In this document: positions 54,354 through 63,311 of the stretch, one piece after another
Layout of the letters: every line of letters starts with the position of its first letter
Numbering within the stretch: the stretch's first letter is position 1
Assembly: GCA_964575975.1 (NCBI GenBank)
Contig: CAZNTU010000008.1
Span: forward strand, 1 to 63,425
DNA length: 63,425 nucleotides
Source of the DNA: G963674505 sp964575975
GTDB taxonomy: Bacteria > Desulfobacterota > Desulfobacteria > Desulfobacterales > SKZT01
Direction: 5' to 3'
Made by a program: the position numbers and the translations under genes
The notes under the pieces: generated by a model
Databases searched by the model: none
What the model saw: only the letters and a program-made list of their open reading frames with translations
What the model was told of the DNA's origin: nothing

Positions 54354-54590
54354 ATGGATAAAGAGAATGGATTTTCAGGAAGCTTTGCCGTTTGTATCAA
54401 TAACAAACAGCATCAAGGATCCTTGGAATTACATAAAATTTACATAGTCGTACCGGATGAAGACGCCGCCGCCGACGGCGACCTTCGAATTATCGACGAG
54501 AGCGGAGAAGACTATTTGTACCCCTCGTCCTGGTTTATCCCCATACAGGTACCGAAAATGGTCGAAGAGTCTTTGCTTAAAGTTTTATAA
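54354..54590 (+). CDS. Small conserved hypothetical protein (second of pair)
   Basis: 78 residues. Pattern SFAVCINN, then ELHKIYIVVPDEDAAADGDL and IDESGEDYLYPSSWFIPI recalls a widespread hypothetical family found next to the previous gene's family. A TTGGAG ribosome binding site precedes the ATG. Function unknown. Confidence 0.65.
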   Translation: MDKENGFSGSFAVCINNKQHQGSLELHKIYIVVPDEDAAADGDLRIIDESGEDYLYPSSWFIPIQVPKMVEESLLKVL

Positions 54591-55027
54591 TTTCGATTGC
54601 CGTGTGCAAAACCAAGAGACAACAACCTCGCTTGGATACTTTTGTCGAACGCCCGGTTCGAGAGATGCAAATGAAGCGTTGCGGGATGAGCATTCTTCTT
54701 CGTGCCGATGTCAAGCCTCCAATACAATCAAGCTGAAACCATCTGGGGCCACAGAACGAAATAAATATGCCAACTCTCTTTCCGCCGGTATATTGCGCGC
54801 AACGGTGACAACTTCGTTTCGTTCCGAGGCCCAAAAAGTTGCCGCGTGCTACCAAGTCAAATATGTACGGATGCGCCCATGCGCCATCTTGACGTCCATG
54901 TAGCGTGCAATACTCTTTTATCGAAAAGCGGCATAGAAGCTCTGGATTCTGGACGGCGGCAGCGGTTCCGGGCAATCGACTTTTTAGGAGGTATTTATTT
55001 CTTCCTCGTAGCGTAAAAACGTAATTC
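54591..55027. other. Intergenic stretch with the right repeat copy
   Basis: About 437 bases without a supported gene; contains the second copy of AAGTCAAATATGTAC at 54854-54868. Confidence 0.4.
54854..54868 (+). repeat. 15-base direct repeat, right copy
   Basis: Exact copy of the 54030 repeat (AAGTCAAATATGTAC), also followed by a TGCGC-containing segment. Confidence 0.5.
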
Positions 55028-55300
55028 TTAGCGCCCTGCGTCGCCAGTAATTACTTTTTCGTAATCGTCATGAGAGCCGATCCAGAACCAATAAAAAACG
55101 TCGTTTTGCAAAAGCGCGAGTGCGCGGTAGCCAGCGCCGATTCGAAGCGACCACACTTCCCCGACCTTTTTGAATCGAAGAGATGGATGGCGTGGATTGA
55201 CACGCCACAACCGATAAGCGATTCGCGCCCTCCTCTTGATCTCGGCAGGGAGTTTTCCGTAGCTTGACCAAAAATCAGAAGTTGTCGAGGATTTCGTCAA
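55028..55300 (-). CDS. ParE/RelE-superfamily toxin
   Basis: About 90 residues: DFWSSYGKLPAEIKRRARIA, YRLWRVNPRHPSLRFKKVGE, and the C-terminal VFYWFWIGSHDDYEKVIT. This compact fold is typical of RelE/ParE-superfamily toxins. The start is a TTG at 55300, inside the antitoxin gene's 3' end (26-base overlap). It probably inhibits gyrase or cuts mRNA; which is not decidable. Confidence 0.78.
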   Translation of the reverse strand: MTKSSTTSDFWSSYGKLPAEIKRRARIAYRLWRVNPRHPSLRFKKVGEVWSLRIGAGYRALALLQNDVFYWFWIGSHDDYEKVITGDAGR

Positions 55301-55514
55301 GCGACCTGGTCCTTTCCTCGGCGATATCGTTGCGAACACGCCTGAGAAGAACCTCGATACGTCCTCCAGGTTTGGAATCGCGGGCAAGCTCCTTGTCCCA
55401 TTCGTCATGGCGTTCGGCCTCGAAATCGGCAAGCCACGACAGAAATTCTTCCCTCTCGTTTTCGGGAAGAGCGGTTACCTGCTCCGCAATCTTCTTTACG
55501 TTTGCTGTCATCAT
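55275..55514 (-). CDS. Antitoxin of the ParE/RelE-type pair
   Basis: 79 residues, acidic, beginning MMTANVKKIAEQVTALPENE. The EREEFLSWLADFEAERHDEW segment and C-terminal RSLDEILDNF fit the short antitoxin partners of this toxin type. It precedes and overlaps its toxin, the normal arrangement. It should also repress their shared promoter. Confidence 0.75.
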   Translation of the reverse strand: MMTANVKKIAEQVTALPENEREEFLSWLADFEAERHDEWDKELARDSKPGGRIEVLLRRVRNDIAEERTRSLDEILDNF

Positions 55515-56176
55515 AATATTTCCATGAATTCGCGTTTTTTGGAATTCTAAAACAAGAACGGGTCTCCATTGCGGACGCTCCGGGCTGAAAGCGTCAATCG
55601 ATTCGCCAGACCTCGCCCTGCGGAATCGATTATAAAATCCATCTTAAACTTTTTTTCCGAAAGCTCAAGCGCATATTGCAAAAAGTTCCGTATTGTCATA
55701 CCGGCGTGAAGACGCCGCCGACGTATTCGACCAAGCTGAACCTGATCGAAAGAGCCTCGCCGCAAAATCCCCGCGGAACACTTCCGCCACAAGCGAAACG
55801 ACCGCAATTACGGTCGAGCAGCGGCAATATGCGAATAAATATCGCGGTTGTCGATTGTTCGATTCTTTCGGATTTGCGGATATTCCGGAATTCAAGCTTG
55901 CCTCCAGCCGACGATCTTCGGCGCGGAAGGCGGAAGCGGAGCCGTCCGAAGAACGACCGGACCGCAAGCCGATTCGAAGGGGCCGCCCGGAAAATAGGGT
56001 TTAGACCCCATGGAATTAACCGGTTGACCGTGTTATATGTTTTGATTTTAATTTTTAGGGTAATTTTTATCTCAGCCGGGTGCAGGCGATTTTCCAATCG
56101 TTTTCAATAGATTTTTCTCCCTCTGCTCGGACGACCGAAGATACGAAACTCGAATGGAACGGCACGGTAGCGGGAT
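55515..56176. other. Intergenic stretch, no gene seen
   Basis: About 660 bases. Several short frames exist but none resembles a known family. The sequence near 55980-56080 is AT-rich. It lies between the toxin-antitoxin pair and a decayed signalling gene. Confidence 0.45.
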
Positions 56177-57403
56177 ATGACAAAGGAAAAAGATAACGAA
56201 GACCTCCGGGAGAAAGAGCAGTACGTTTCCCGGAAAAGCGAAACGGAAAACGGCTCCGGGACCGAACATCCGGAAAGGGCGGGGGAATCGAAAGGAAAAG
56301 AGTTTCCGGTCGTCGGCGTCGGAGCGTCGGCCGGGGGACTCGAGGCGCTGAAGTCGTTTTTCTCCGCGGTTTCCGAAAACTCCGGCATGGCTTATATCGT
56401 CCTGATCCACACGAAGCCGGACCAGCCGTGGCGCCCGAACTGCTTAGAAAAATCGCCCGGATTCCCGTCTCCGCCTCCAAAGACGGGGAAACCGTCGAGC
56501 CGAACCATGTTTACACTGTCCCGTCCGACAAGGAGATCAAGTCCAGGGACGGCCTTGTCCCGGTCCAGCCAGAAGGTTCCGCCAAGTACGACGGCATGCC
56601 CCGGAGCGCGACCGGGACCGGGGGCGACGACGCCGTGTTCGCTCCCGAAGAAATGCCGGAAACGCTCGAGCGGTTTTTCAAGCGCCGCCCGGCCGCAAAG
56701 GCTTGTCGTCGATTTTCCCGACGGACCCGCGAGAGAAGTCGGCCGCGAGGCGGCCGCCCCCCCCGAAAAACACGGACGATCCGTGACGGTCGTTGCGGAA
56801 AGCCGTGCTGGAGCAGTTCTCGCCCGCAACGGTTCTGATCGACTCGAAGGGAAACATTCTCCGCAGTCCAAGGCCGCACCGGCAGGCAATTCACAAGGCC
56901 AAGGCTAGCAATCGGCCAGCTACCCGCAGAAAACTGAAGGTCGGGACCGACGTAGACATCCAATTCGTCCATTTGCACGTCAGTCCGCAAAGCGCCCCGA
57001 GATTGGAAACCCGATTTCCGCGGACGTCCTGGAGCTTGTCGACGAACTCGCGATCCACCAGGCGGAGCTGGAAATCCAGAACGATGAACTTCAAAGAGCG
57101 CAAGGGGAGCTATCCGATCTTCACGCGGAATACGTGGAGCTTTACGAGTTCGCCCCCTGCGGATACGTGACATTGAACCCGGCCGGGTTCGTAGAGCGGA
57201 TCAATCTCACGGCGGCGTCGCTTCTGGAATCGGACAGGGCGGATTCGGACAGGAGACCCTTCTGGACGTTCGTCGACGCGGAGAGCCGGGACGAATACCA
57301 TAGAACCAAACGGCGGTTGCAGGAAACGGGAAAGAAATAGAGCGTTGAACTGAAGCTGGTTCCGAACAAGGAGGGCCGTTCGGTTTGGGTCCTGGCCGAC
57401 ATC
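56177..57403 (+). pseudogene. Decayed CheB/PAS front end of a hybrid kinase
   Basis: The frame from 56177 starts as a CheB methylesterase domain (FPVVGVGASAGGLEALKSFF) but shifts frame near 56425 (VAPELLRKIARIPVSASKDG, EPNHVYTVPSDKEIKSRDGL) and loses the rest of CheB and the CheR domain. A short PAS-linker piece (AVLEQFSPATVLIDSKGN) follows, then another shift near 57010 to LELVDELAIHQAELEIQNDE and a PAS domain. A single in-frame TAG at 57338-57340 separates this from the intact kinase portion below. Confidence 0.7.
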
Positions 57404-59023
57404 GTGACGGACCTTGACGAAAGCGGCGATATCCGCCGGTATCGGATGACCCTCTCGGACATCACCGAACGCAAGAAGGCCGAAGACGATCAGCGAAAAA
57501 GCGAGGAGAGATTCGGCGCGCTGGTGGAGGCCAGTTCGGAAGTCCTGTATCGCATGAGCCCGGACTGGAGCGAAATGCGACAGCTTCACAGCCTGGGGTT
57601 TCTCGCCGACACGGAATCCCCCAGCCGCGACTGGCTCCATAAATACATTCACCCGGACGACCGGCCGCACGTAACTTCGGTCATCCGGGAAGCCATCGGG
57701 AACAAAAGCGTCTTCGAACTGGAACACAGGGTCCGTCGTCAGGACGGCTCCTGGGGTTGGACGTTTTCGCGCGCGATTCCCATGTTGGACGAAAACGGCG
57801 AAATCGCGGAATGGTTCGGCGCCGCAAGCGACATCACCGAGCGCAAAATGGCCGAGGAAGCTCTTTTAAAGCTGAACAACACTTTGGAGCAGCAGGTCGC
57901 CGAGCGCACGGCCGTGGCGGAAAAGCGAACTTCGCAGCTCCGGCGGCTCGCTTTGGAGCTTTCCGAGACCGAGGAACGGGAACGGAAACAGGTAGCCCTG
58001 ATTCTGCACGACGACCTGCAGCAGTACCTGGCCGCGCTTCGCTTTCAGCTGCAGATGCATATGTCGGATAAAACCGATGTTCAAACAATAGGAAACCTGA
58101 TTCAACTGGTCGACGAGAGCATTCGAAAATGCCGCTCGCTCTCCCACGAGCTGAGTCCGCCCGTGCTGCACCAGAACGGGCTTCTGGCGGCACTTAACTG
58201 GCTTGTCTCGGACATGCGGGAAAAGCACGGCCTGAAAGTGCGGTTCGCGTGCCGGCCGGAGGCGGAGCCGGAATCTCCGGCGCTCGCCTCGATGCTGTTC
58301 CGGTCGATCCGGGAGCTTTTGTTCAACGCCGTCAAGCACTCCGGGGCCGGTTCCGCGACCGTCGAGGCGAAAAAATGCGGAGATCGGATTCTTGTACGCG
58401 TGAAGGACGAAGGAAAGGGGTTCGATCCCGCTGCGACGGAGACGAAAGGCGGAATGATGAACGGGTTCGGCCTGTTCGCCATAAGGGAGCGGGTCGATTC
58501 CATGGGAGGCCGATTCGAGATCGACAGCGCCCCAGGCAAAGGATGCTCCGTGACGCTGGAGGCGCCGACGGAAGCCTTGCTAAAATCCGAACCTCCGGAA
58601 ACGAAAGAAGCGGAAGCGGTCTTGAAGGAGACCGAAGCCTGCGCCCCGAACGAGGGGAGGAATATAAGAATCCTCGTCGCCGACGACCACGCCGTAGTGC
58701 GGCAGGGGCTGTCGAAACTTCTTGCGACCGAACCGGACATCGAAGTGGTGGGGCAGGCGGCGGACGGAGCCGAGGCGGTCCGGTTGGTCTCGGAGCTTGC
58801 CCCGGACGTGGTCCTCATGGACGTCACCATGCCCAACATGGACGGAGTCGAGGCGACCATGCGCATAGTCAGGGCGAATCCGAACATCCGGGTCGTCGGC
58901 CTGAGCATGCACGACAATCCGGCCACGCAGGAGAAAATGACCAGCGCCGGGGCGGCGGCGTATCTCTACAAGGCCTCTCCGGTGGAAAAAATACTGGAGG
59001 CGATACGAAGCGGCCATTTGTAA
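57404..59023 (+). CDS. PAS-histidine kinase-receiver hybrid (remaining part)
   Basis: 539 residues. The N-terminal PAS/PAC part has FGALVEASSEVLYRM and WTFSRAIPMLDENGEIAEWF. The HisKA_3 domain has VALILHDDLQQYLAALRFQL; HATPase has LFNAVKHSGAGSATVEAKK and KGFDPAATE. A receiver domain of NarL type ends the protein (ILVADDHAVVRQGLSKLLA, VVLMDVTMPNMDGVEA with the phospho-acceptor Asp) but there is no DNA-binding HTH. The upstream part of the same frame, past one TAG, is a PAS domain, so this may be the surviving end of a longer gene. Confidence 0.85.
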   Translation: MTDLDESGDIRRYRMTLSDITERKKAEDDQRKSEERFGALVEASSEVLYRMSPDWSEMRQLHSLGFLADTESPSRDWLHKYIHPDDRPHVTSVIREAIGNKSVFELEHRVRRQDGSWGWTFSRAIPMLDENGEIAEWFGAASDITERKMAEEALLKLNNTLEQQVAERTAVAEKRTSQLRRLALELSETEERERKQVALILHDDLQQYLAALRFQLQMHMSDKTDVQTIGNLIQLVDESIRKCRSLSHELSPPVLHQNGLLAALNWLVSDMREKHGLKVRFACRPEAEPESPALASMLFRSIRELLFNAVKHSGAGSATVEAKKCGDRILVRVKDEGKGFDPAATETKGGMMNGFGLFAIRERVDSMGGRFEIDSAPGKGCSVTLEAPTEALLKSEPPETKEAEAVLKETEACAPNEGRNIRILVADDHAVVRQGLSKLLATEPDIEVVGQAADGAEAVRLVSELAPDVVLMDVTMPNMDGVEATMRIVRANPNIRVVGLSMHDNPATQEKMTSAGAAAYLYKASPVEKILEAIRSGHL

Positions 59024-59123
59024 GCGGCAAACATCCGATCATCGCCTGGAAAATACGGAGGAAGGAGAGAATCCGCCCTTACATCCCCGGCGAATCGAAA
59101 TATTTCGACCTTGCGCGGTCGGG

Positions 59124-59280
59124 CCGCAATTCCCCCCTCGAGGGGGGCCACGGGCCGCAATTCCCCCCTCGAGGGGGGCCATGGGTCGCAATTCCCCCCT
59201 CGAGGGGGGCCATGGGTCGCAAATTCCCCCCTCGAGGGGGGCCAGGGGTCGCAATTCCCCCCTTGAGGGGGGCTAGGGGG
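59124..59280. repeat. Tandem array of ~32-base palindrome-bearing units
   Basis: Five units, each with CCCCCCTCGAGGGGGG (the last with TTGA in place of TCGA) plus a spacer GCCAYGGGYCGCAATT-type segment. There is no unique spacer sequence between units, so it is not a CRISPR array. The palindromes can form strong hairpins. Confidence 0.8.
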
Positions 59281-59330
59281 GTGTTTCCGGCGAACGGAAG
59301 ATCGAACATGCCGCACAGACACCCCCCCCA

Positions 59331-59353
59331 CCCCCCCTCAAGGGGGGAATTGC
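59331..59353. repeat. Inverted single copy of the palindrome unit
   Basis: CCCCCCTCAAGGGGGG followed by AATTG, the reverse complement of part of the unit at 59124-59280, about 50 bases downstream. Confidence 0.7.
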
Positions 59354-59544
59354 ACCGCTCTCCAACCGCGCAGGTCGATATTTTGCAGATCGCATACACC
59401 TCGGCGTCGGCATCGAATAAGGCGAATGCCGTATTTCGGCGAAATTCGGTTCGAGCTTATTATTGAGCGGCTGTTTATGCTTGAGTTCCGGAAGTTCGAT
59501 AGGGACTGGGTATTGGAAAAAAACACGGAATCGAACGGTGAACC

Positions 59545-60207
59545 ATGGGGAACAAAAAAAAGATGGTAATCGTCGAAGATCATCGGCTCCTCAGAGAAGG
59601 ACTGAGAACGATGATTTCGGCCTTCGCGAACATCGAAGTGGTCGGAGAGGCCGTTGACGGGCTGGAGGCGGTCCGAATAGCGAGAAAGCTTCATCCTGAC
59701 ATTGTTCTTTTGGATCTATCCATGCCGCGAATGGACGGTTTCTCCGTCATGAGGGACGTGAAGTCCCAATTCCCGGACATAAAAGTTCTCGCCCTCACGA
59801 TCCACGAAGACGAAAATTTCGTCCTGAGCGCCTTCGAAGCCGGAGCCGACGGCTACTGCATAAAGAACGCCTGCCGAAAGGAACTCGAGATGGCGATCAA
59901 CAGCGTTATGCAGGGAAAAGGGTACGTGAGCCCCGGAATTACGCACAATATCCTGGAAGGTTATATCGAACACCGGAAAGAAATGAAGGAGAAATCGTGC
60001 TGGGATACGGTAACCCAGCGGGAGCGCGAAATATTGAAGCTTATAGCGGAAGGATACCTCAACAAGGAAATCGCGGAATTTCTAAACATCAGCGTCAAGA
60101 CCGTCGAAAAACATAGAGCCAACCTGATGAAGAAGCTCGACCTTCACAACGTGGCCGCTCTGACCGCCCTCGCTATCGAAAAGGGACTTGTCGGCAATGC
60201 GGTGTAA
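59545..60207 (+). CDS. NarL/LuxR-type response regulator
   Basis: 220 residues. The receiver has VIVEDHRLLREGLRTMISAF, the phospho-acceptor region LHPDIVLLDLSMPRMDGFSV and a switch Lys. The C-terminal LuxR-type HTH shows TQREREILKLIAEGYLNKEI and ISVKTVEKHRANLMKKL. It binds DNA after phosphorylation. It stands between two kinase-receiver hybrids that lack an HTH and is the only DNA-binding regulator in the signalling block. Confidence 0.9.
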   Translation: MGNKKKMVIVEDHRLLREGLRTMISAFANIEVVGEAVDGLEAVRIARKLHPDIVLLDLSMPRMDGFSVMRDVKSQFPDIKVLALTIHEDENFVLSAFEAGADGYCIKNACRKELEMAINSVMQGKGYVSPGITHNILEGYIEHRKEMKEKSCWDTVTQREREILKLIAEGYLNKEIAEFLNISVKTVEKHRANLMKKLDLHNVAALTALAIEKGLVGNAV

Positions 60208-60255
60208 CTCGCATCGGCAATTCTAATTTTAAAAGTTCGGTCGGCTCGAAGGCAA

Positions 60256-60274
60256 CCAGACCATCCTGGTCTGG
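60256..60274. repeat. TCC-loop palindrome, copy 2
   Basis: CCAGACCA-TCC-TGGTCTGG, identical to 43464-43482, 16.8 kb away, again in a gap. It lies between the response regulator and the membrane kinase genes. Confidence 0.75.
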
Positions 60275-60367
60275 CTACCCTTTCAGTCGCAAACTTTCTC
60301 GGCCTGAACCTCGTCAAGATTAGAATTGCCGAACTCGCATCCGGCTGCAATTCAGAAGGGAAAAGCA

Positions 60368-62407
60368 ATGCTGCAAAAAATGGACTGGACGCAAACATCT
60401 GTGGACCGGCTGTACCGGGGTTTGGCGGCTGCCGCGATCCTTTTTACGGTCCTGTTGTTCATCCTGTTCTTGAACCGGAGCGGGCCCGGACCAATCGTTG
60501 CCGAACTGCCCTGGTTCATCCCCTTGGTGGGCATTTTCCAGGGGCTCGCCTTGTTTTCGATCTCTTTTCTGGCGCTGGGGCGGCATAATGTGCTTCACCA
60601 TCCGTCCTGTTTCTGGATCGGTATGGGGGCCGTCGGCTTTGGGATTTGTCTTGCGTTTTACGCCCTTGCCTGGCCGGGGCTGCTGCCCGGCGGCGGCGCC
60701 ATCGTCGGGGCGCGCGCCTCGACGCCGGCTTGGTTTCTTCAGATCGGTATCACCATTTACAGTGTTCTTTTGCTGGCGGCGGTGCTGGCAGACCACCCCA
60801 GGAACGGGAAGACGACCGGGGGTCGAATCGCAATGGCGGCATCCGCCTGGATATTGCTGCTGATTCTGGCATTGTGCATGGTCGTCCGCTTTGAAGACCG
60901 TCTTCCGGCCTTGCTCTCCTCATCCGGCGTTTTTACCGTCGAGCTGCTGATTTGGAATGCCGGCGCGGCGACCCTGTTCGCCGCAGGGGCTGTGCTTTCG
61001 GCGCGCCGGTACAGGCAAACGAGGGATGCGCTTTTGGGATACGTCTCTTTTTCCCAGATGGGGTTCGCCTTTGCCGTGTTCGCCACATTGAGCGGCATGC
61101 GTCGCTACGATATTTGGTGGTACTTTGCGAGGATCGTGGCGACCGGCAGCGCCCTGGTGGTCCTGATCGGTCTTTTATTGGAATACGTGCGGCTTTTCCG
61201 GCGCGAAAGGGAGCGAACCGATCAGGCCTTGCGGGCGGAGAAGGCCCTGCGCGAGCTAAACGCGACCCTTGAACAAAAGGTCGCCGAGCGCACAAAGCTT
61301 GCCGAAGCCCGCGCAAAGCAGCTTCAGGCGCTTTCAGTCGAGTTGATAGAGGCGGAGGAACGCGAGCGGCGCATGGTGGCCGAACTTTTGCACGAAGATT
61401 TGCAGCAAATCCTGGCTGCCGCGATTTTTCACCTGCAAGCGGCGGAACCGAATTTACTCGGAAAAGCGGCGATCGCGAAAGTCCGGGGGCTCATCGAAGA
61501 TTCCATCGCCAAATCCCGCCGCTTGTCGTACGATCTGAGTCCTGCCATGCTGAACTATTCGGGGCTGCCCGAGGCGATGAGCTGGCTGGCGGATTACATG
61601 CGCGAACGGTTCGACATGCAGGTCGATCTGCATGCCGACATGCCGCCGGAGCCGCCCGAAAGCATGCCGGTCAAGCTCTTCGTATTCCGCGCCGCCCGGG
61701 AACTCCTGTTCAACGTGGTAAAGCACGCCGGAGTCAAAAACGCCCGAATCGGTCTGGAAAGCCGCGACAGCTCTTTGGTTGTCACGGTCGGCGACCGGGG
61801 CCGGGGATTCGATCCCGCCGCGCTTCACTTGTCGAATACCCCCCCTGGAGTCGGGCTTCCGAGCCTGCGCGAGCGCGCCAACTACATGGGAGGAAGTCTG
61901 GTGATCGAAAGCGCGCCGGGAGAAGGCAGCCGATTCGTTCTCACCGTTCCGTTGAATGCGCGAAAATACGTAAAGTCCGAATCTTCCGCAGCCGAACGAA
62001 CGCGGGAGACAGAAGCTCTTCCGATCGATGGCGAAGCCGTGAGGGTGCTGTTCGCCGACGATCACAAAGTCATGCGCCAAGGGCTGATCAAACTGGTCGC
62101 CGGCCAGGCGGGCATTCAAGTCGCGGGCGAGGCGGCCGACGGCAGGGAAGCCGTCGAGAAAGCCTTGAAGCTGCGACCGGATGTGATCGTCATGGATGTC
62201 TCCATGCCGGAAATGGACGGAATCGAGGCGACCCGGCGCATCAAGGCGGAGGCTCCCGAAGTGCGGGTGATCGGCCTGTCGATGCACGAGGACGATAGCA
62301 TCGCGGCCGAAATGCGCAAGGCGGGAGCGGAGGCCTTTTTGAGCAAGAGCGCGTCTCCCGCCGAACTGCTCGGAGCCGTCTATGGAAGAGAAGCCGTTGG
62401 TAAATGA
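60368..62407 (+). CDS. Seven-helix membrane histidine kinase with C-terminal receiver
   Basis: About 679 residues. The N-terminal about 290 residues hold seven membrane helices (GLAAAAILFTVLLFILFL, FQGLALFSISFLALG, GFGICLAFYALAWPGLLP and more), a sensor of unknown ligand. A coiled-coil follows (LNATLEQKVAERTKL), then HisKA_3 (MVAELLHEDLQQILAAAIF), HATPase (GDRGRGFDPAALHLS) and a NarL-type receiver (FADDHKVMRQGLIKLVA, VIVMDVSMPEMDG) without an HTH. ATG 60368 has an AGAAGGG site. Confidence 0.88.
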   Translation: MLQKMDWTQTSVDRLYRGLAAAAILFTVLLFILFLNRSGPGPIVAELPWFIPLVGIFQGLALFSISFLALGRHNVLHHPSCFWIGMGAVGFGICLAFYALAWPGLLPGGGAIVGARASTPAWFLQIGITIYSVLLLAAVLADHPRNGKTTGGRIAMAASAWILLLILALCMVVRFEDRLPALLSSSGVFTVELLIWNAGAATLFAAGAVLSARRYRQTRDALLGYVSFSQMGFAFAVFATLSGMRRYDIWWYFARIVATGSALVVLIGLLLEYVRLFRRERERTDQALRAEKALRELNATLEQKVAERTKLAEARAKQLQALSVELIEAEERERRMVAELLHEDLQQILAAAIFHLQAAEPNLLGKAAIAKVRGLIEDSIAKSRRLSYDLSPAMLNYSGLPEAMSWLADYMRERFDMQVDLHADMPPEPPESMPVKLFVFRAARELLFNVVKHAGVKNARIGLESRDSSLVVTVGDRGRGFDPAALHLSNTPPGVGLPSLRERANYMGGSLVIESAPGEGSRFVLTVPLNARKYVKSESSAAERTRETEALPIDGEAVRVLFADDHKVMRQGLIKLVAGQAGIQVAGEAADGREAVEKALKLRPDVIVMDVSMPEMDGIEATRRIKAEAPEVRVIGLSMHEDDSIAAEMRKAGAEAFLSKSASPAELLGAVYGREAVGK

Positions 62408-62682
62408 AGATTTCCCGGCGGCTCGCCCGTTTCCAGGCCAGGGGCGCCGATCGAGATCGTGCCCAAGGCGTTGCCGCGTCATTCGTATTTATCGACAATC
62501 CCGCAGTATCTCGGAAAAACCAGCGAAGTCGAGGCCATGCGGTGGATCGGCGATCTCAGGCGCTAACCAATAATAGCCGCACGGTTCCTCGCAACGGGAT
62601 TGGTTTTTATTTCGGCAAGGGGCTATGCTACGGGCGCCGGCGGTGGCCGAAGTTAAAACCAAGCCCGGTGTGTCCTTTCCAA
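62408..62682. other. Intergenic stretch, no gene seen
   Basis: About 275 bases between the kinase and the VapBC pair; no gene, repeat or terminator is supported. Confidence 0.4.
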
Positions 62683-63078
62683 TCAAGCCCAATTTTCTGT
62701 CCGAAGGTCTTTTAATCGCTGGAAATGTTTCGTATTATTTGTAACCAGGATGGCGTTTTTCGCCAAACAAATGCTTGCTATCATCAAATCCATGTCCGGG
62801 ATGATGTTTCCTCCCTTTCGCAAATCCGTTTTTAGCCTTGCAAATTTTTCGGCGGCGTCTTTGTCGAAATCGATGATGGCAAGAGTTTTTAAAAATAGTC
62901 TGATTTTGGAAAGGTTGTCGTCGATTCGAGTCGAATTATAAGCCCCAAAGAGCAGTTCCGCATAATTAACCATGGTCGTCGCAAGCAAATCGGGATCGAT
63001 CTCGTCGAATTTGGCAACGGTGTTTGGAACGTTTTTTAAAAAATAGATGAGAATATCCGTGTCAATTATGTATTTCAT
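62683..63078 (-). CDS. vapC: VapC-type PIN-domain toxin
   Basis: 131 residues. The PIN-domain acidic residues are visible: MKYIIDTDILIYFLKN at the start, NYAELLFGAYN in the middle and NIIPDMDLMIASICLAKNAI in the last third. VapC toxins are RNases, often of tRNA or 23S rRNA. Its ATG overlaps the antitoxin stop by four bases. Confidence 0.85.
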   Translation of the reverse strand: MKYIIDTDILIYFLKNVPNTVAKFDEIDPDLLATTMVNYAELLFGAYNSTRIDDNLSKIRLFLKTLAIIDFDKDAAEKFARLKTDLRKGGNIIPDMDLMIASICLAKNAILVTNNTKHFQRLKDLRTENWA

Positions 63079-63311
63079 ATTTCCACATCCAGTATTTTAT
63101 CGACCCGGCTTTCTCTTATGGCTTTCAGCATGCTGTCCGCCGCTTCTTCGTCAATAGACCCGGCAAACGACATCAAACTTTCTTTTCTTTTTGCTTTTTC
63201 GGAATATTCAAGCACTGCCCGTCGTATCACATCGTATTCTGATATCTTCAATTTATTTGCGAGTTCTGATATCGTGTTTTTCAAATCCTTTTGTATTCGT
63301 ATAGTTTGCAT
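63075..63311 (-). CDS. vapB: VapB-type antitoxin (ribbon-helix-helix)
   Basis: 78 residues starting MQTIRIQKDLKNTISELAN with a strong GGGGGAGG site. The N-terminus is ribbon-helix-helix-like (LKISEYDVIRRAVLEYSEKA), and the C-terminus (MLKAIRESRVDKILDVEI) would bind the toxin. It is translationally coupled to vapC. Confidence 0.8.
   Translation of the reverse strand: MQTIRIQKDLKNTISELANKLKISEYDVIRRAVLEYSEKAKRKESLMSFAGSIDEEAADSMLKAIRESRVDKILDVEI

Noticed and set aside
55547..56110. Several overlapping frames in the gap before the decayed CheB gene
   Set aside because: No protein-like pattern, ribosome binding site or family match supports any of them.
59124..59353. Possible CRISPR array
   Set aside because: Units are nearly contiguous, there are no unique spacers, and no cas gene is in the window.
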